A DNA stretch of 64,000 nt from Chloroflexota bacterium (GCA_947475545.1 CANJLL010000001.1:62001-126000); one strand, 5' to 3'; positions 47,757 to 57,164 are shown, counted from the first letter of the stretch. The notes: a model not told the origin generated them from the sequence alone. Numbers and translations: made by a program.

Positions 47757-48807
47757 GCTACCCGGGGCCGGTCTGGCCACGGCGCAGGCTGCCGCGCCGG
47801 GAACCGACGGGCAGGTTGTCGTTGATCCCCGCAAGCCGTACCTGGACGTCGACCATCTCCAGATCGGGCTGCAGCGCGACGGCCTCCCGCTGCACATCGT
47901 CGACACCGTGACGGTCAGCCTGCTGCCTGGTGCCTCGCTCGGCATCGTGGGCGAATCTGGTTCCGGCAAGACGATGCTCTGTCGCAGCTTCACCGGCACG
48001 CTGGGGCGCTACGGCGTCGGGATCACCGGCGGACGACTGTCGATCGCCGGCCACGACCTCACCAACGCACGCGAGAAGGACTGGCGGCCCATTCGTGGCC
48101 GGGCGGTCGGGTACGTCCCGCAGAGCTCGCTGGCCGGTCTGAACCCGGTCCTGACGGTGGAGACCCAGCTGCTCGAGGCGCTCGGTCTGGGTAGCCGCAC
48201 GTTGACAAAGTCCCAGGCCAGGATCGAGGCGCGCCAGCTCCTCGACATGGTGAAGATCCCGCGGGCGGATGCCGTCCTCAATGAGCGGTCCCACCAGCTG
48301 TCCGGAGGGATGCGCCAGCGGGTCATGATCGCCGCCGCCCTGGCGCTCCGTCCGCCGCTCCTGGTCCTGGACGAGCCCACGACGGCGCTCGATGTGACCG
48401 TGCAGTACGAGATCCTGGTCCTGATCCGGCAACTCCGCGAGGAGCTGGGGATGGGACTGATCCTTGTCTCCCACGACCTGGCGGTGGTGGAGTTCCTGTG
48501 CTCCCAGGTCATGACGATGTATGCCGGTGCCACCGTGGAGATCGGCGCCTCGGAGAACATCCGGTCGCGCCCGAGGCACCCCTACACCAACGCGCTGCTC
48601 CACTCCCGCCTCGGGATGGCTGAGCGCGGCAAGGATCTCGTCGCGATCCCGGGTGAATCGCCCGCGGTCGGCGCCTGGCCCGAGGGCTGCCGGTTCTGGC
48701 CACGCTGCTCGTCGGCGGCCGACGCGTGTCGGTCTGGCGCCCAGCCGGCGCCGCGCCTGGTCGACGGCCACTTGACGGCCTGCATCCGTGCCGAGGACGT
48801 GACCTAG
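47749..48807 (+). CDS. ABC transporter ATPase, DppD type
   Basis: A 352-residue ATPase. Walker A GESGSGKT is at residues 68-75, the signature LSGGMRQR near 184, Walker B LLVLDEPT just after, and a switch His in LVSHDL. The C-terminus has the Cys-rich oligopeptide-transporter extension CRFWPRCSSAADAC. The GTG start at 47749 has AAGGA eight bases upstream and overlaps the permease end. It powers uptake together with the next ATPase. Confidence 0.94.
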   Translation: MAELPGAGLATAQAAAPGTDGQVVVDPRKPYLDVDHLQIGLQRDGLPLHIVDTVTVSLLPGASLGIVGESGSGKTMLCRSFTGTLGRYGVGITGGRLSIAGHDLTNAREKDWRPIRGRAVGYVPQSSLAGLNPVLTVETQLLEALGLGSRTLTKSQARIEARQLLDMVKIPRADAVLNERSHQLSGGMRQRVMIAAALALRPPLLVLDEPTTALDVTVQYEILVLIRQLREELGMGLILVSHDLAVVEFLCSQVMTMYAGATVEIGASENIRSRPRHPYTNALLHSRLGMAERGKDLVAIPGESPAVGAWPEGCRFWPRCSSAADACRSGAQPAPRLVDGHLTACIRAEDVT

Positions 48808-49574
48808 TGGCCGGCAACCTGATCGACGTCACGGACCTGCACGTCACCTACCGGACGGCCGGCTCCGACGTACTCGCCGTGCGGGGACTCAACCTGACGG
48901 TGGGCGCCGGTCAGTCAACCGGGATCGTCGGCGAGAGCGGCAGCGGCAAGTCCACGGTCGCCAAGGCGCTCGTCGGCCTCGTGCCGCCGACGAGTGGCTC
49001 CATTCGTATCGACGGCGACCTGGTCGCGGGCGAGCGCGCGAAGGGCTATCACCGCTCCAGCCGGTGGAAGGTCCAGATGATCTTCCAGGACCCGTACGGC
49101 TCCCTGGATCCGCGTCAGCAGCCGCTCGACGCGGTCCTCGAGGCGATCCAGCACTGGCGCAAGCTGCCCAGGGCGCAGGCACGCACGGAGGCCCTCGACC
49201 TGCTGAAGTCGGTTGGCATCACCGAGCGCCAGGCCACGTCCGGGCTCCGCGCACTCTCGGGTGGCCAGCGCCAACGGATCTCCATTGCGCGGGCCCTGGC
49301 GCCCTCACCCCAGGTGCTGGTCGCCGACGAGCCGACGTCGTCGCTCGACCAGTCGGCCCAGGCCGCCATCCTCAACCTGCTGCGGCGCATCCAGGCGGAG
49401 CGCGGCCTGTCGGTCATCTTCATCTCGCATGACCTCGGGCTCGTTCGGTACCTCACCGAGGATGTCATCGTGATGAAAGACGGGTTCGTGGTCGAACAGG
49501 GTCCGACCGACCAGGTCCTCCATCATCCAACCCAGGAATACACGCAGCGGCTCATCGCGTCGGCCCTGGCCTGA
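48807..49574 (+). CDS. ABC transporter ATPase, DppF type, short form
   Basis: A 255-residue ATPase with Walker A GESGSGKS (42-49), signature LSGGQRQR, Walker B VLVADEPT and switch His in FISHDL. It ends soon after the core and lacks the C-terminal oligopeptide extension of about 60 residues usual in DppF. The GTG start overlaps the stop of the first ATPase by one base, with GAGG about ten bases upstream. Confidence 0.93.
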   Translation: MAGNLIDVTDLHVTYRTAGSDVLAVRGLNLTVGAGQSTGIVGESGSGKSTVAKALVGLVPPTSGSIRIDGDLVAGERAKGYHRSSRWKVQMIFQDPYGSLDPRQQPLDAVLEAIQHWRKLPRAQARTEALDLLKSVGITERQATSGLRALSGGQRQRISIARALAPSPQVLVADEPTSSLDQSAQAAILNLLRRIQAERGLSVIFISHDLGLVRYLTEDVIVMKDGFVVEQGPTDQVLHHPTQEYTQRLIASALA

Positions 49575-49634
49575 CCGCCGGCTGCCGGACACCGGGCCCA
49601 GCGTCTCACCCCGCCTGCCGACCGAGGACGCCCC

Positions 49635-50585
49635 ATGAAGCTGGACCCGGATGCCGCCGCGATCCTGAAGCGAATCCGTGAGGCGGGCATCCCGCCCTGG
49701 CGGTCCATGCCCCCGGAGGAGGGGAGAGAGACCTACCGGCGCCGAACCCGGCTGCTGGCCGGCGACCCGATCCCCGTGGACGCGGTCTGGGACACCACCA
49801 TCCCGTCCGCGGCAGGGCCCATCCCCATCCGGGTCTACCGGCCCGATGGCGGGCGACCGCGCCCGATCTTCATCTATGTCCACGGGGGCGGCTGGACGCT
49901 CGGGGACCTGGACACGTTCGACCTGATGGCCCGGCGCCTGGCGGTGGGACTCGATTGCCTGGTTGTGTCGGTTGCCTACCGGCTGGCGCCCGAGCATCCG
50001 TACCCCGCTGCCATGGACGACGTCATCGCGGCCACCCGGTGGCTCGCCGAGCACGGCGCGGAGCTGGGCGGGGATCCGACGCGGCTGGGCATGGGCGGCG
50101 ACAGCGCGGGGGGCAACATCACGGCGGGAGCGGTCATCCGGCTCCGCGATGAGGGCGGCCCCCAGGTCAAGATCCAGGTCCTGATCTACCCGGCCACCGT
50201 GCCCTCGTTCGAGATGCTCTCGTTCTACGAGAACGCCGAGGGCTACTTCCTGTACACGGGCGACGTGGTCTGGTTCTGGGAGAACTACCTGGGTGGCAGC
50301 GCTGCCGCGCGATCGGACCCGTACGCCTGTCCCGGCGTCGCGAAGGACCTGAGCGGCCTGCCGCCGGCCGTCGTCATCACGGCGGACTTTGACCCGCTCC
50401 GCGATGACGGCGACATCTACGCCATCAAGCTGCGGGCCGCCGGCGTGCCCGTGGTCGCCCGGCGGTTCAGGGGCATGACCCACGGGTTCGTCGCCATCCC
50501 CATCGAGCTCGCGGCCGGCCGTCGGGCGATCCGCATGATCGCGCGCGCGACGCGCCGGGCCTGGTCGGCCAAGGGGTGGCAGTGA
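49635..50585 (+). CDS. Alpha/beta hydrolase, hormone-sensitive-lipase (HSL) family esterase
   Basis: A 316-residue esterase. The oxyanion motif is HGGGW (83-87), the nucleophile is Ser157 in GDSAGG, and Asp253 (DFDPLRDD) and His283 (MTHGF) complete the triad. No signal peptide, so it acts in the cytoplasm on small esters or lactones. It lies 60 bases after the transporter and 52 bases before an enolase-superfamily gene, so it may hydrolyse an imported ester. Confidence 0.92.
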   Translation: MKLDPDAAAILKRIREAGIPPWRSMPPEEGRETYRRRTRLLAGDPIPVDAVWDTTIPSAAGPIPIRVYRPDGGRPRPIFIYVHGGGWTLGDLDTFDLMARRLAVGLDCLVVSVAYRLAPEHPYPAAMDDVIAATRWLAEHGAELGGDPTRLGMGGDSAGGNITAGAVIRLRDEGGPQVKIQVLIYPATVPSFEMLSFYENAEGYFLYTGDVVWFWENYLGGSAAARSDPYACPGVAKDLSGLPPAVVITADFDPLRDDGDIYAIKLRAAGVPVVARRFRGMTHGFVAIPIELAAGRRAIRMIARATRRAWSAKGWQ

Positions 50586-50637
50586 GCCGCCCGGCCGCGC
50601 CGCTCAGGCCGCCCACCCAGAGCACCCGAGGAGCATC

Positions 50638-51828
50638 GTGAAGATCACGGCCATCGACACCATCCAGCTCGATCCGTATCCCTTCCTCATCCTGGTTCGG
50701 GTCCATACCGACACCGGCCTGATCGGCGTCAGCGACACCTTCTACACCGGGGACGCCATCCGCGGCTTCGTGCACGAGACGGTGGCGTCGTACCTCCTCG
50801 GCAAGGACCCCCGCACCATCGAGCGCCACTGGGAGGCGCTCTATGCCCGCACTGTCGCGCGCTGGGGTGGCGTGGGGATGGAGCTGCGCGCGCTGTCGGC
50901 GATCGATGCGGCGCTCTGGGACATCCTCGGCCAGTCGCTGGGGACGCCCATCTACCAGCTCCTGGGCGGCCTGGCCCGCGATCGCATTCGGACCTACAAC
51001 ACCTGCGGCGGCCCGCTGTACGGGGGCAAGGGCGGCAGCCGGACCGGCGAGGGCAAGGGGCCGCTCGAGGACCTCTGGGCGCAGATCAACGAGCCCGAGG
51101 TCCTGGCCCAGGAACTCCTGGACGAAGGCATCACGGCCATGAAGATCTGGCCGTTTGACCGGTTCGCGCTGGCCGGCGACGGGCGCTCGATCAGCGGCGC
51201 GGATCTCAGGCAGGGGCTGGAACCATTCCGCCGGATCCGCGAGGCCGTGGGCGACCGCATGGAGATCATGCTGGAGGGCCATGGCTACTGGGACATCACC
51301 ACCGCCAAGAAGATCGCCCGGGCCGTCGAGGAGTACAAGCCGGCGTGGCTCGAGGACATGGTCCTGGGCCACGACGTGGAGCAGATCGCCGAGCTGAAGG
51401 CCGCAACCAGCACGCCCATCATCGCCAGCGAGATGCTCATCACGCGCTACCAGTACCGCCACCTCCTGGAGCGCCGCGCGGCCGACATCGTCATGGTCGA
51501 CCCGACCTGGGCGGGCGGGATCACCGAGTCGCGCAAGATCGTGACGATGGCCGAGAGCTTCGGGCTGCCGGTCTCGCTCCACGACTGCACCGGGCCGTTC
51601 ACGCTCCTGGCCGGCGTCCACCTCGCCCTGAGCGCGCCCAACGCGATCTACCAGGAGCACGTGCGCGCCTACGTCCGGGGTTGGTTCACCGACCTGGTCG
51701 TCGAGTCCGTCCAGATCGTCGATGGGCACATCCTCCCGCCGACGGGGAGCGGGATCGGGACCGCGCTGCGGCCCGAGGTCCTGGAGCGCTCGGACGCCAG
51801 GGTGCAGACCTCCCGACTCGCCGACTGA
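50638..51828 (+). CDS. Mandelate racemase/muconate lactonizing family protein, Glu in first metal position
   Basis: A 396-residue enolase-superfamily protein. The metal positions fit Glu213 (in EGHGYWD, with His215), Glu239 (WLEDM) and Glu265 (ASEML); a further His is His315 (SLHDCTGP). The E-x-H at the first strand replaces the D-x-H of galactonate- and mannonate-type dehydratases. A Gly/Lys-rich loop near residues 124-141 looks like a substrate-capping loop. GTG is the start with GAGGAG five bases upstream. Dehydration or racemisation of an acid sugar or related acid is likely. Confidence 0.86.
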   Translation: MKITAIDTIQLDPYPFLILVRVHTDTGLIGVSDTFYTGDAIRGFVHETVASYLLGKDPRTIERHWEALYARTVARWGGVGMELRALSAIDAALWDILGQSLGTPIYQLLGGLARDRIRTYNTCGGPLYGGKGGSRTGEGKGPLEDLWAQINEPEVLAQELLDEGITAMKIWPFDRFALAGDGRSISGADLRQGLEPFRRIREAVGDRMEIMLEGHGYWDITTAKKIARAVEEYKPAWLEDMVLGHDVEQIAELKAATSTPIIASEMLITRYQYRHLLERRAADIVMVDPTWAGGITESRKIVTMAESFGLPVSLHDCTGPFTLLAGVHLALSAPNAIYQEHVRAYVRGWFTDLVVESVQIVDGHILPPTGSGIGTALRPEVLERSDARVQTSRLAD

Positions 51829-51938
51829 GCGCGGCCGCAGCCGCTCGGCCGCCCGCGGCCAACCTGGCTGGCTATCATCACCCAGGAACCCGACCAACCA
51901 TCGCCCAGCCGGGCGAACCGCCGGAGGACAACGCACAA

Positions 51939-53282
51939 ATGTCCGACACCAGGGCATCCCAGCACGCCGCCTCGGACCGGCTCTGGGAGCGCGCCCAGCG
52001 CCATCTGCCCGGCGGCGTTACGGCCAACGCGCGAATCCACCAGTCCACCGGCCGGCCATTCCTCGCGGAGCGGGCGGCGGGTGGACGCGTCCGGGATGTG
52101 GACGGCCGTGAGTTCATCGACCTGAACATGTCCTTCGGGGCGTCCATGCTGGGCCATGGCCACCCGGCCGTGCGCGAGGCCGTCATCCGGGCCACGGAGC
52201 TCGGGATCATGTGCGGGTACGAGACCGAGCACCAGACCCGCCTGGCCGAACGGATCGCCGAGGTCATTCCCAGCGCCGAGCTGGTCCGGTTTGCCGGCTC
52301 CGGGACGGAGACCACCTGGCATGCCCTCCGGACAGCAAAGGTCGCCACCGGGCGCTCCAGGGTGGTGAAGTTCGAAGGTCATTTCCACGGCTACAACGAT
52401 TCGCTGGGCTACAGCTTCTGGCCCACGCTTGATCTGGCGGGGCCAGAGGACGCGCCGAACACGGTCCCGGAGAGTGAGGGCATGCCCCCGGCGGGGATTG
52501 CGGACACCATCGTGCTGCCTTGGAACGATGCCGCGGCACTGGAGGCTGTCTTTGCCGCCCACGGCCCCGAGATCGCGGCCGTGATCATGGAGCCCGTCAA
52601 CATCGACTCTGGCACCATCCTGCCGCTCCCCGGGTACCTGGAGGCGGCGCGCGAGATCACCCGCCGCCACGGCTCAGTCCTGATCTTCGACGAGATCCTG
52701 TCCGGCTTCCGGACCGGGATCGGCGGCGCGCAGGGCCTGTATGGCGTCACGCCGGACATGACCACCCTGGGCAAGACCCTGGGTGGCGGGACGGCGCTCA
52801 GTGCCTTCGTCGGCAGCCGCGAGGTGATGTCGGCGGTAGCGCCGCTGGGCAAGGCGATCCACAGCGGCACGTACAACGCCCACCTGATCCCGATCATGGC
52901 CGGCCTCGCCTTCCTGGACGTGGCCACCGACCCCGGCTTCTACCCGGCGCTCGAGGCGCTCCAGGCCAGCTTCTACCCGGCGCTCCAGGCAGCCTTCGAC
53001 CGAGCCGGGTTGCCCGTCCTGGTCCACGCCAAGGGGATGCGCTTCACGCTGCTCTTCGGAATGGACCGCCCGCCGGTGCGCTACCGCGACATCCTGGCGC
53101 ATGACACGGACACGGCCACGCGGTTCTACGGCCTCGCGCTGGAGGAGGGTGTCTATTTCCACGCGGCCTGGCACCACGGCTTCAGCGCGATGCACACCCC
53201 GGCGGACCTCGACGAGGCGCTCGTGAAGATCGAGCGCGCCGCGCGGCGCCTCACCGCGGCGCGGCCCGGGGCGGCACTGTGA
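51939..53282 (+). CDS. Class III PLP aminotransferase, glutamate-1-semialdehyde mutase-like
   Basis: A 447-residue fold-type I PLP enzyme. The PLP lysine is in TTLGKTLGG near residue 278, the cofactor Asp is in IFDEILSGF, and the N-terminal LPGGVTANAR and SGTETTWHALR segments resemble glutamate-1-semialdehyde aminomutase. No haem genes are near, and it overlaps a D-2-hydroxyacid dehydrogenase, so catabolic transamination of a beta- or omega-amino acid is more likely. GGAGGA lies ten bases before the ATG; TATCAT (51873-51878) is a possible -10 box. Confidence 0.9.
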   Translation: MSDTRASQHAASDRLWERAQRHLPGGVTANARIHQSTGRPFLAERAAGGRVRDVDGREFIDLNMSFGASMLGHGHPAVREAVIRATELGIMCGYETEHQTRLAERIAEVIPSAELVRFAGSGTETTWHALRTAKVATGRSRVVKFEGHFHGYNDSLGYSFWPTLDLAGPEDAPNTVPESEGMPPAGIADTIVLPWNDAAALEAVFAAHGPEIAAVIMEPVNIDSGTILPLPGYLEAAREITRRHGSVLIFDEILSGFRTGIGGAQGLYGVTPDMTTLGKTLGGGTALSAFVGSREVMSAVAPLGKAIHSGTYNAHLIPIMAGLAFLDVATDPGFYPALEALQASFYPALQAAFDRAGLPVLVHAKGMRFTLLFGMDRPPVRYRDILAHDTDTATRFYGLALEEGVYFHAAWHHGFSAMHTPADLDEALVKIERAARRLTAARPGAAL

Positions 53283-54262
53283 CCACCCAGGCGCGACCCA
53301 TCGTCGCCATCTCGCGCTTCAACATGCCAGGGGATCCGCCCGCGCGGCTGTCGCCCATGGCCGACCTCCGGCTCTGGTCCGAGAAGCGCTATCCGACGGG
53401 CGCCGAGCTGCTCGCGCTGACCGAGGGGGCGGTTGCGCTGCTGTGCGTGAACGGCGACGTCGTGAACGCCGAGTTCATGGCCCGGCGCCCGGACCTGAAG
53501 CTGGTCGCCATCGCCAGCACCGGCTACGACTCGATCGACGTCGCGGCCGTCAACGCCGCCGGGGCGGTGGTCACGAATTCGCGGGGGACGCTGTTCGAGA
53601 CCACGGCCGACCTGACGTTCGGCCTGATCCTGGCCGCCCGCCGCCGAATTGCGGAGGCCGACCGCTACGTCCGGGCTGGGCGCTGGGACCACAACGACCT
53701 GGACTTCTTCCTGGGCCTGGACGTGTACGGCGCCACGCTGGGGCTGATCGGGTATGGCGAGATCGGGCAGGCGGTCGCCCGGCGCGCCAGGGGCTTCGGG
53801 ATGACCATCGTCCACCACCGGCGTCAGCGGGGCGATGACGAGCTGTCGCGCTGGGTGGAGCTCGACGAGCTGCTCCGCATCAGCGACGTGGTCGCGCTGC
53901 ACATCCCGTCCACCCCGGAGACCCGGCACTACATCGGCGAGCGAGAGTTTCGCCTGATGAAGCCCACCGCGACGTTCGTGAACGCGGCGCGCGGTGCCGT
54001 CGTCGACGAGGCCGCGTTGATCCGGGCGCTGCGCGAGGGCTGGATCGGGTCCGCCGGGCTGGACGTCCAGCAGACTGAGCCCAATCCGGACTCCAACGAC
54101 CCGTTGCTGGCCTTCCCCAACTGTGTGGTCATGCCGCACATCGGCTCGGCCACCATGGCGGCCCGCGCGCGGATGGTCGGGATGGCCACGGAGAACATCG
54201 TCGCGCTGTTCGAGGGCCGCGCCCTGCTCACGCCGGTAGGGGAGCTGGCCGCGCCCCGCTGA
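53279..54262 (+). CDS. D-isomer specific 2-hydroxyacid dehydrogenase
   Basis: A 327-residue NAD(P)-dependent dehydrogenase. STGYDSIDV marks the substrate domain, GLIGYGEIGQAVARR the Rossmann motif, and the catalytic residues are Arg in NAARGAVVDE, Glu in QTEPNP and His in PHIGSAT. It resembles glyoxylate/hydroxypyruvate reductases. The GTG start overlaps the aminotransferase stop, so it probably reduces the 2-oxoacid made by that enzyme. Confidence 0.92.
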   Translation: MTTQARPIVAISRFNMPGDPPARLSPMADLRLWSEKRYPTGAELLALTEGAVALLCVNGDVVNAEFMARRPDLKLVAIASTGYDSIDVAAVNAAGAVVTNSRGTLFETTADLTFGLILAARRRIAEADRYVRAGRWDHNDLDFFLGLDVYGATLGLIGYGEIGQAVARRARGFGMTIVHHRRQRGDDELSRWVELDELLRISDVVALHIPSTPETRHYIGEREFRLMKPTATFVNAARGAVVDEAALIRALREGWIGSAGLDVQQTEPNPDSNDPLLAFPNCVVMPHIGSATMAARARMVGMATENIVALFEGRALLTPVGELAAPR

Positions 54263-54389
54263 GGACCCGGCTCAGGCCGCGGCGTGCATCCCGGTTGGCC
54301 GGTCGTCCTGTGCGCGGTGCCCGCGTTCCCGTGTGCTATCAAGGTCCAACACGGCCGATGACCGGTCTGATCCTCAGGAGGAGCCGCGG

Positions 54390-55097
54390 ATGACACAGCG
54401 CATCGCCCTCGTCACCGGGAGCGCCAGGGGCATGGGCAGGGCCATGGCCGAGGCGCTCGCCGCGTCCGGGCACTCGGTCATCGGGCTGGACCGGCTGGAC
54501 CAGGACCCGGGCCCCATGATCCGGGTCATCAAGGCGGACCTCGCCTCGCCGGAGGCGATCGCGGCGCTCATCGAGGAGATCGGCCGGGTCGACGTGCTGG
54601 TCAACAACGCCGCCGTGCTGGTCGAGAAGCCGATCGAGGAGCACTCGATCGAGGAGTTTGACCTCACGATCGCCGTCAACCTGCGCGCCCCGTTCCTCCT
54701 GTCGCGCGGCTTCGGCGCCGGGATGCGGCAGCGCGGCTGGGGCCGGATCATCAACATCGCGAGCATCGCCGCGCGGACGGGCGGGATGTCGCAGGTCGCG
54801 GCCTATGGGGCATCGAAGGCCGGCCTGGTGGCCCTGACCAAGAACTTCGCGCGCAACTACGGCCCGGACGGGGTCACGGTCAACGCGATCTGCCCGGCGG
54901 CCATCCTGACGCCCATGGCGGAGTCCCAGGAGCGCGTGACGCCGGGCGCCATGGCCGCGACCGCCGCCCTGATCCCGCTCCGCCGCATCGCCCAGCCGGG
55001 CGAGGTGGCCTCGGTCGTGGCGTTCCTGGCCTCCGATGGTGCGAGCTTCGTCACCGGGACGACGATCGACGTGAACGGCGGCCTGTTCACCTACTAG
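54390..55097 (+). CDS. Short-chain dehydrogenase/reductase (SDR)
   Basis: A 235-residue classical SDR with TGSARGMG, NNAAV, an active-site Ser in NIASIAA and YGASK. The C-terminal FVTGTTIDVNGG is typical of FabG-like and gluconate-5-dehydrogenase-like members. CAGGAGGAG lies just before the ATG, and TATCAA about 48 bases upstream may be a -10 box. Substrate unknown. Confidence 0.9.
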   Translation: MTQRIALVTGSARGMGRAMAEALAASGHSVIGLDRLDQDPGPMIRVIKADLASPEAIAALIEEIGRVDVLVNNAAVLVEKPIEEHSIEEFDLTIAVNLRAPFLLSRGFGAGMRQRGWGRIINIASIAARTGGMSQVAAYGASKAGLVALTKNFARNYGPDGVTVNAICPAAILTPMAESQERVTPGAMAATAALIPLRRIAQPGEVASVVAFLASDGASFVTGTTIDVNGGLFTY

Positions 55098-55492
55098 AGC
55101 CTGTGGCCGATTGCGCCGCTGACGTGCTGTCTCGACCGTTCGGCCCTGGTGGACCCCCGCGCCCAACACGGCGTTGGATCACACGCCGCGCTCTGGTTCA
55201 CGCCGGGGCCATGGCATCTGCTCGAGATCGACATGGGGGGGCTGAGCACGCGGGATCCGTGGCGTATGACCCCGGGCGGGGAGATCGCCTTCGTCCCGCC
55301 TGAGGCGCAGCGATCGGCCGGACGGCTGAGCCACGCCCCAGTCGGGAGACCTCGTCTCGTGATCCATGCGCGGTCGGTCCCACGTCCGATCCTGCAGCAA
55401 CACCGGTCATGCGCGTTGGCCGGGCTTGACCCGGAGTGTCTTGCCAGGCAGGCCACAAGCGCCACCTCCCGGACGAGAATCGGCTCAACGGC
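55098..55492. other. Gene-free stretch between SDR and toxin-antitoxin genes
   Basis: About 395 bases hold open frames on both strands, but none has a recognisable domain or a ribosome binding site. The right end leads into the toxin-antitoxin promoter. It may be remains of DNA brought in with that module. Confidence 0.45.
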
Positions 55493-55522
55493 TTGCTACC
55501 GATGTCCTACCTAGAGTAGGAT
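55493..55522 (+). promoter_or_regulatory. Promoter and operator of the toxin-antitoxin pair
   Basis: TTGCTA (55493-55498) is followed after 18 bases by TAGGAT (55517-55522). The ATG at 55529 begins six bases later, so the message should be leaderless. A perfect inverted repeat TCCTAC-N5-GTAGGA (55505-55521) covers the -10 box and is the likely binding site of the antitoxin. Confidence 0.6.
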
Positions 55523-55528
55523 TGCGGT

Positions 55529-55762
55529 ATGAAAGTGAGTGTGAGCCTGCCGGGCAACGATGTCCAGTTCCTGGACGCGTACGCGCGGGACCAGGGTCTG
55601 GAGTCCCGGTCCGCCGCCCTGCATCAGGCGGTCCGGCTGCTTCGGGCGGCCGAGCTGGGTGCCAGCTACGAGAGCGCGTGGGAGGAGTGGATCGCGGCGG
55701 ATGACGCCGAACTCTGGGATGTTGCGACCGGTGATGGGATGGCGACTGATGCGCCGCGGTGA
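55529..55762 (+). CDS. mazE: Ribbon-helix-helix antitoxin (MazE-like)
   Basis: A 77-residue protein. The N-terminus KVSVSLPGNDVQFLDAYA followed by SRSAALHQAVRLLR is a ribbon-helix-helix DNA-binding fold; the acidic C-terminal tail would wrap the toxin. It most likely represses its own promoter through the inverted repeat just upstream. It overlaps the toxin gene by 14 bases. Confidence 0.85.
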   Translation: MKVSVSLPGNDVQFLDAYARDQGLESRSAALHQAVRLLRAAELGASYESAWEEWIAADDAELWDVATGDGMATDAPR

Positions 55763-56096
55763 CATCCACTATGTCGACCTCGACCCCGTGCGCGGCTCAG
55801 AGGCCAGCAAGCGCCGTCCGGCGGTGATCGTCAGCAACGACGGGGCCAATCTCACTGCCACACGACTTGGCCACGGCGTGGTGACGATCGTTCCGTTGAC
55901 GTCCAACGTCGAACGGGTCTATCCGTTCCAGGTGCTCCTTCCGTCGGGTGGCACCGGTCTCGAGCGTGACTCCAAAGCCCAGGCCGAGCAAGTCCGATCG
56001 ATCGCCGTCGAGCGCGTGGGTGCCAGGCTGGGGATTGTCCCCAGGGCGCTCATGCTCCAGATCGACGAGGCGCTCCGGTTGCACCTGGCCCTCTGA
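55749..56096 (+). CDS. mazF: MazF/PemK-type endoribonuclease toxin
   Basis: A 115-residue toxin with the MazF signature: RRGDIHYVDLDPVRGSE at the N-terminus, KRRPAVIVSND, VTIVPLTSN and a terminal segment with QVRSI. MazF proteins cleave RNA at short sequence motifs. The ATG at 55749 lies inside the end of the antitoxin gene, which couples translation and keeps antitoxin in excess. It looks intact. Confidence 0.9.
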   Translation: MRRGDIHYVDLDPVRGSEASKRRPAVIVSNDGANLTATRLGHGVVTIVPLTSNVERVYPFQVLLPSGGTGLERDSKAQAEQVRSIAVERVGARLGIVPRALMLQIDEALRLHLAL

Positions 56097-56252
56097 CCGG
56101 TACCAGCGCGGCCGGGCGGCCGGCCGATGGAAGCGTTGGCGCCTGCGGTCCTCACCTACCCGCCTTGTGTGCGTTCGTTCCTGTCCTCGTTGCCGCCTTG
56201 ACCGCGGCCCATCGGCCCGGCCGTAGGGATTGCTGCCTGACGGGTCCGGGCC

Positions 56253-57023
56253 CTATCGCGCCGTCCAGCCGTTGTCGATCGTCTGGGCGCTGCCCGTGAT
56301 GGACGCCGCGGCGTCCGAGCACAGGAACGCCGCATAGCGGGCCACCTCTTCCGGCTCGATCAGTCGTTTGACCGCCGCGGGCGCCAGCATGACCCGGTCC
56401 ACGACCTCGTCGAAGGAGATCCCCTCGGTGGCGGCCAGGTCGCCGAACTGGCGCTCCACGAGGGGCGTTCGCACGTAGGCCGGGCAGATCGCGTTGACCG
56501 TCACGCCGTGCGGCCCGGCCTCGAGCGCCGTCGTCCTGGTCAGCCCCAGCAGGCCGTGCTTCGCGGCGACATAGGCCGACTTGTTCGGCGACGCGACCAG
56601 GGAGTGGATGGAGCCCAGGTTGATGATCCGGCCCCAGCCCTGCGCGTACATATCGGGCAGGACGGCCCGGGTGAGGACGAAGGGCGCAACCAGCATGACC
56701 TCGATCAGGTAGCGCCAGCGCTCGACCGGGAAGGTCTCGATCGGCGAGACGTGCTGCAGGCCAGCGTCGTTGACCAGGATGTCGATGGGGCCCAGCTGGC
56801 GGCGGACCGTCGCGACGGTCGCGTCGCACGCGGCCGAATCGGCGACGTTGCAGCCCAGCCCCAGCCCGCCCTCCAACTCGGCGGCCACGGAGCGCGCGCC
56901 CGTTTCGTCCAGGTCGGCCACCGCGACCCGCGCGCCCTGCGCCGTGAGCTCCCGTGCAATGGCGCGGCCGATCCCCGACGCGCCGCCGGTCACCAGCGCG
57001 ATGCGGCCAGCCAGCTCACCCAT
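56253..57023 (-). CDS. bdhA: D-3-hydroxybutyrate dehydrogenase-like SDR
   Basis: A 256-residue SDR. TGGASGIG is the cofactor motif, followed by LVNDAG, SIHSLVASPNKSAYVAAKHG with the Ser-Tyr-Lys set, and NAICPAYVRTPLVE; the last two segments are characteristic of D-3-hydroxybutyrate dehydrogenases. It would oxidise 3-hydroxybutyrate to acetoacetate. AGGAG lies nine bases before the ATG at 57023. It is divergent from the VOC gene, and the 156 bases after its stop hold nothing recognisable. Confidence 0.86.
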   Translation of the reverse strand: MGELAGRIALVTGGASGIGRAIARELTAQGARVAVADLDETGARSVAAELEGGLGLGCNVADSAACDATVATVRRQLGPIDILVNDAGLQHVSPIETFPVERWRYLIEVMLVAPFVLTRAVLPDMYAQGWGRIINLGSIHSLVASPNKSAYVAAKHGLLGLTRTTALEAGPHGVTVNAICPAYVRTPLVERQFGDLAATEGISFDEVVDRVMLAPAAVKRLIEPEEVARYAAFLCSDAAASITGSAQTIDNGWTAR

Positions 57024-57164
57024 CAGCGTCGCTCCTGACTGTCGGACCGTTGGTGCCGCGCACGCGGGACGTTCCCAGCAGGATAGCGATGATCTGGCGA
57101 CGGGACTAGGCTTGTCATCGTCCGCCCGGGGCATGGCGGGAGGATCCAGCCAACGGAGGCCGCG

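Noticed and set aside
51939-53282. Haem biosynthesis gene hemL
   Set aside because: The N-terminal and substrate segments differ from true glutamate-1-semialdehyde mutase, no haem gene is near, and it is coupled to a D-2-hydroxyacid dehydrogenase.
55149-55514. A possible small gene before the toxin-antitoxin pair
   Set aside because: No ribosome binding site, no recognisable domain, and a similar-sized open frame exists on the other strand. It ends inside the toxin-antitoxin promoter.
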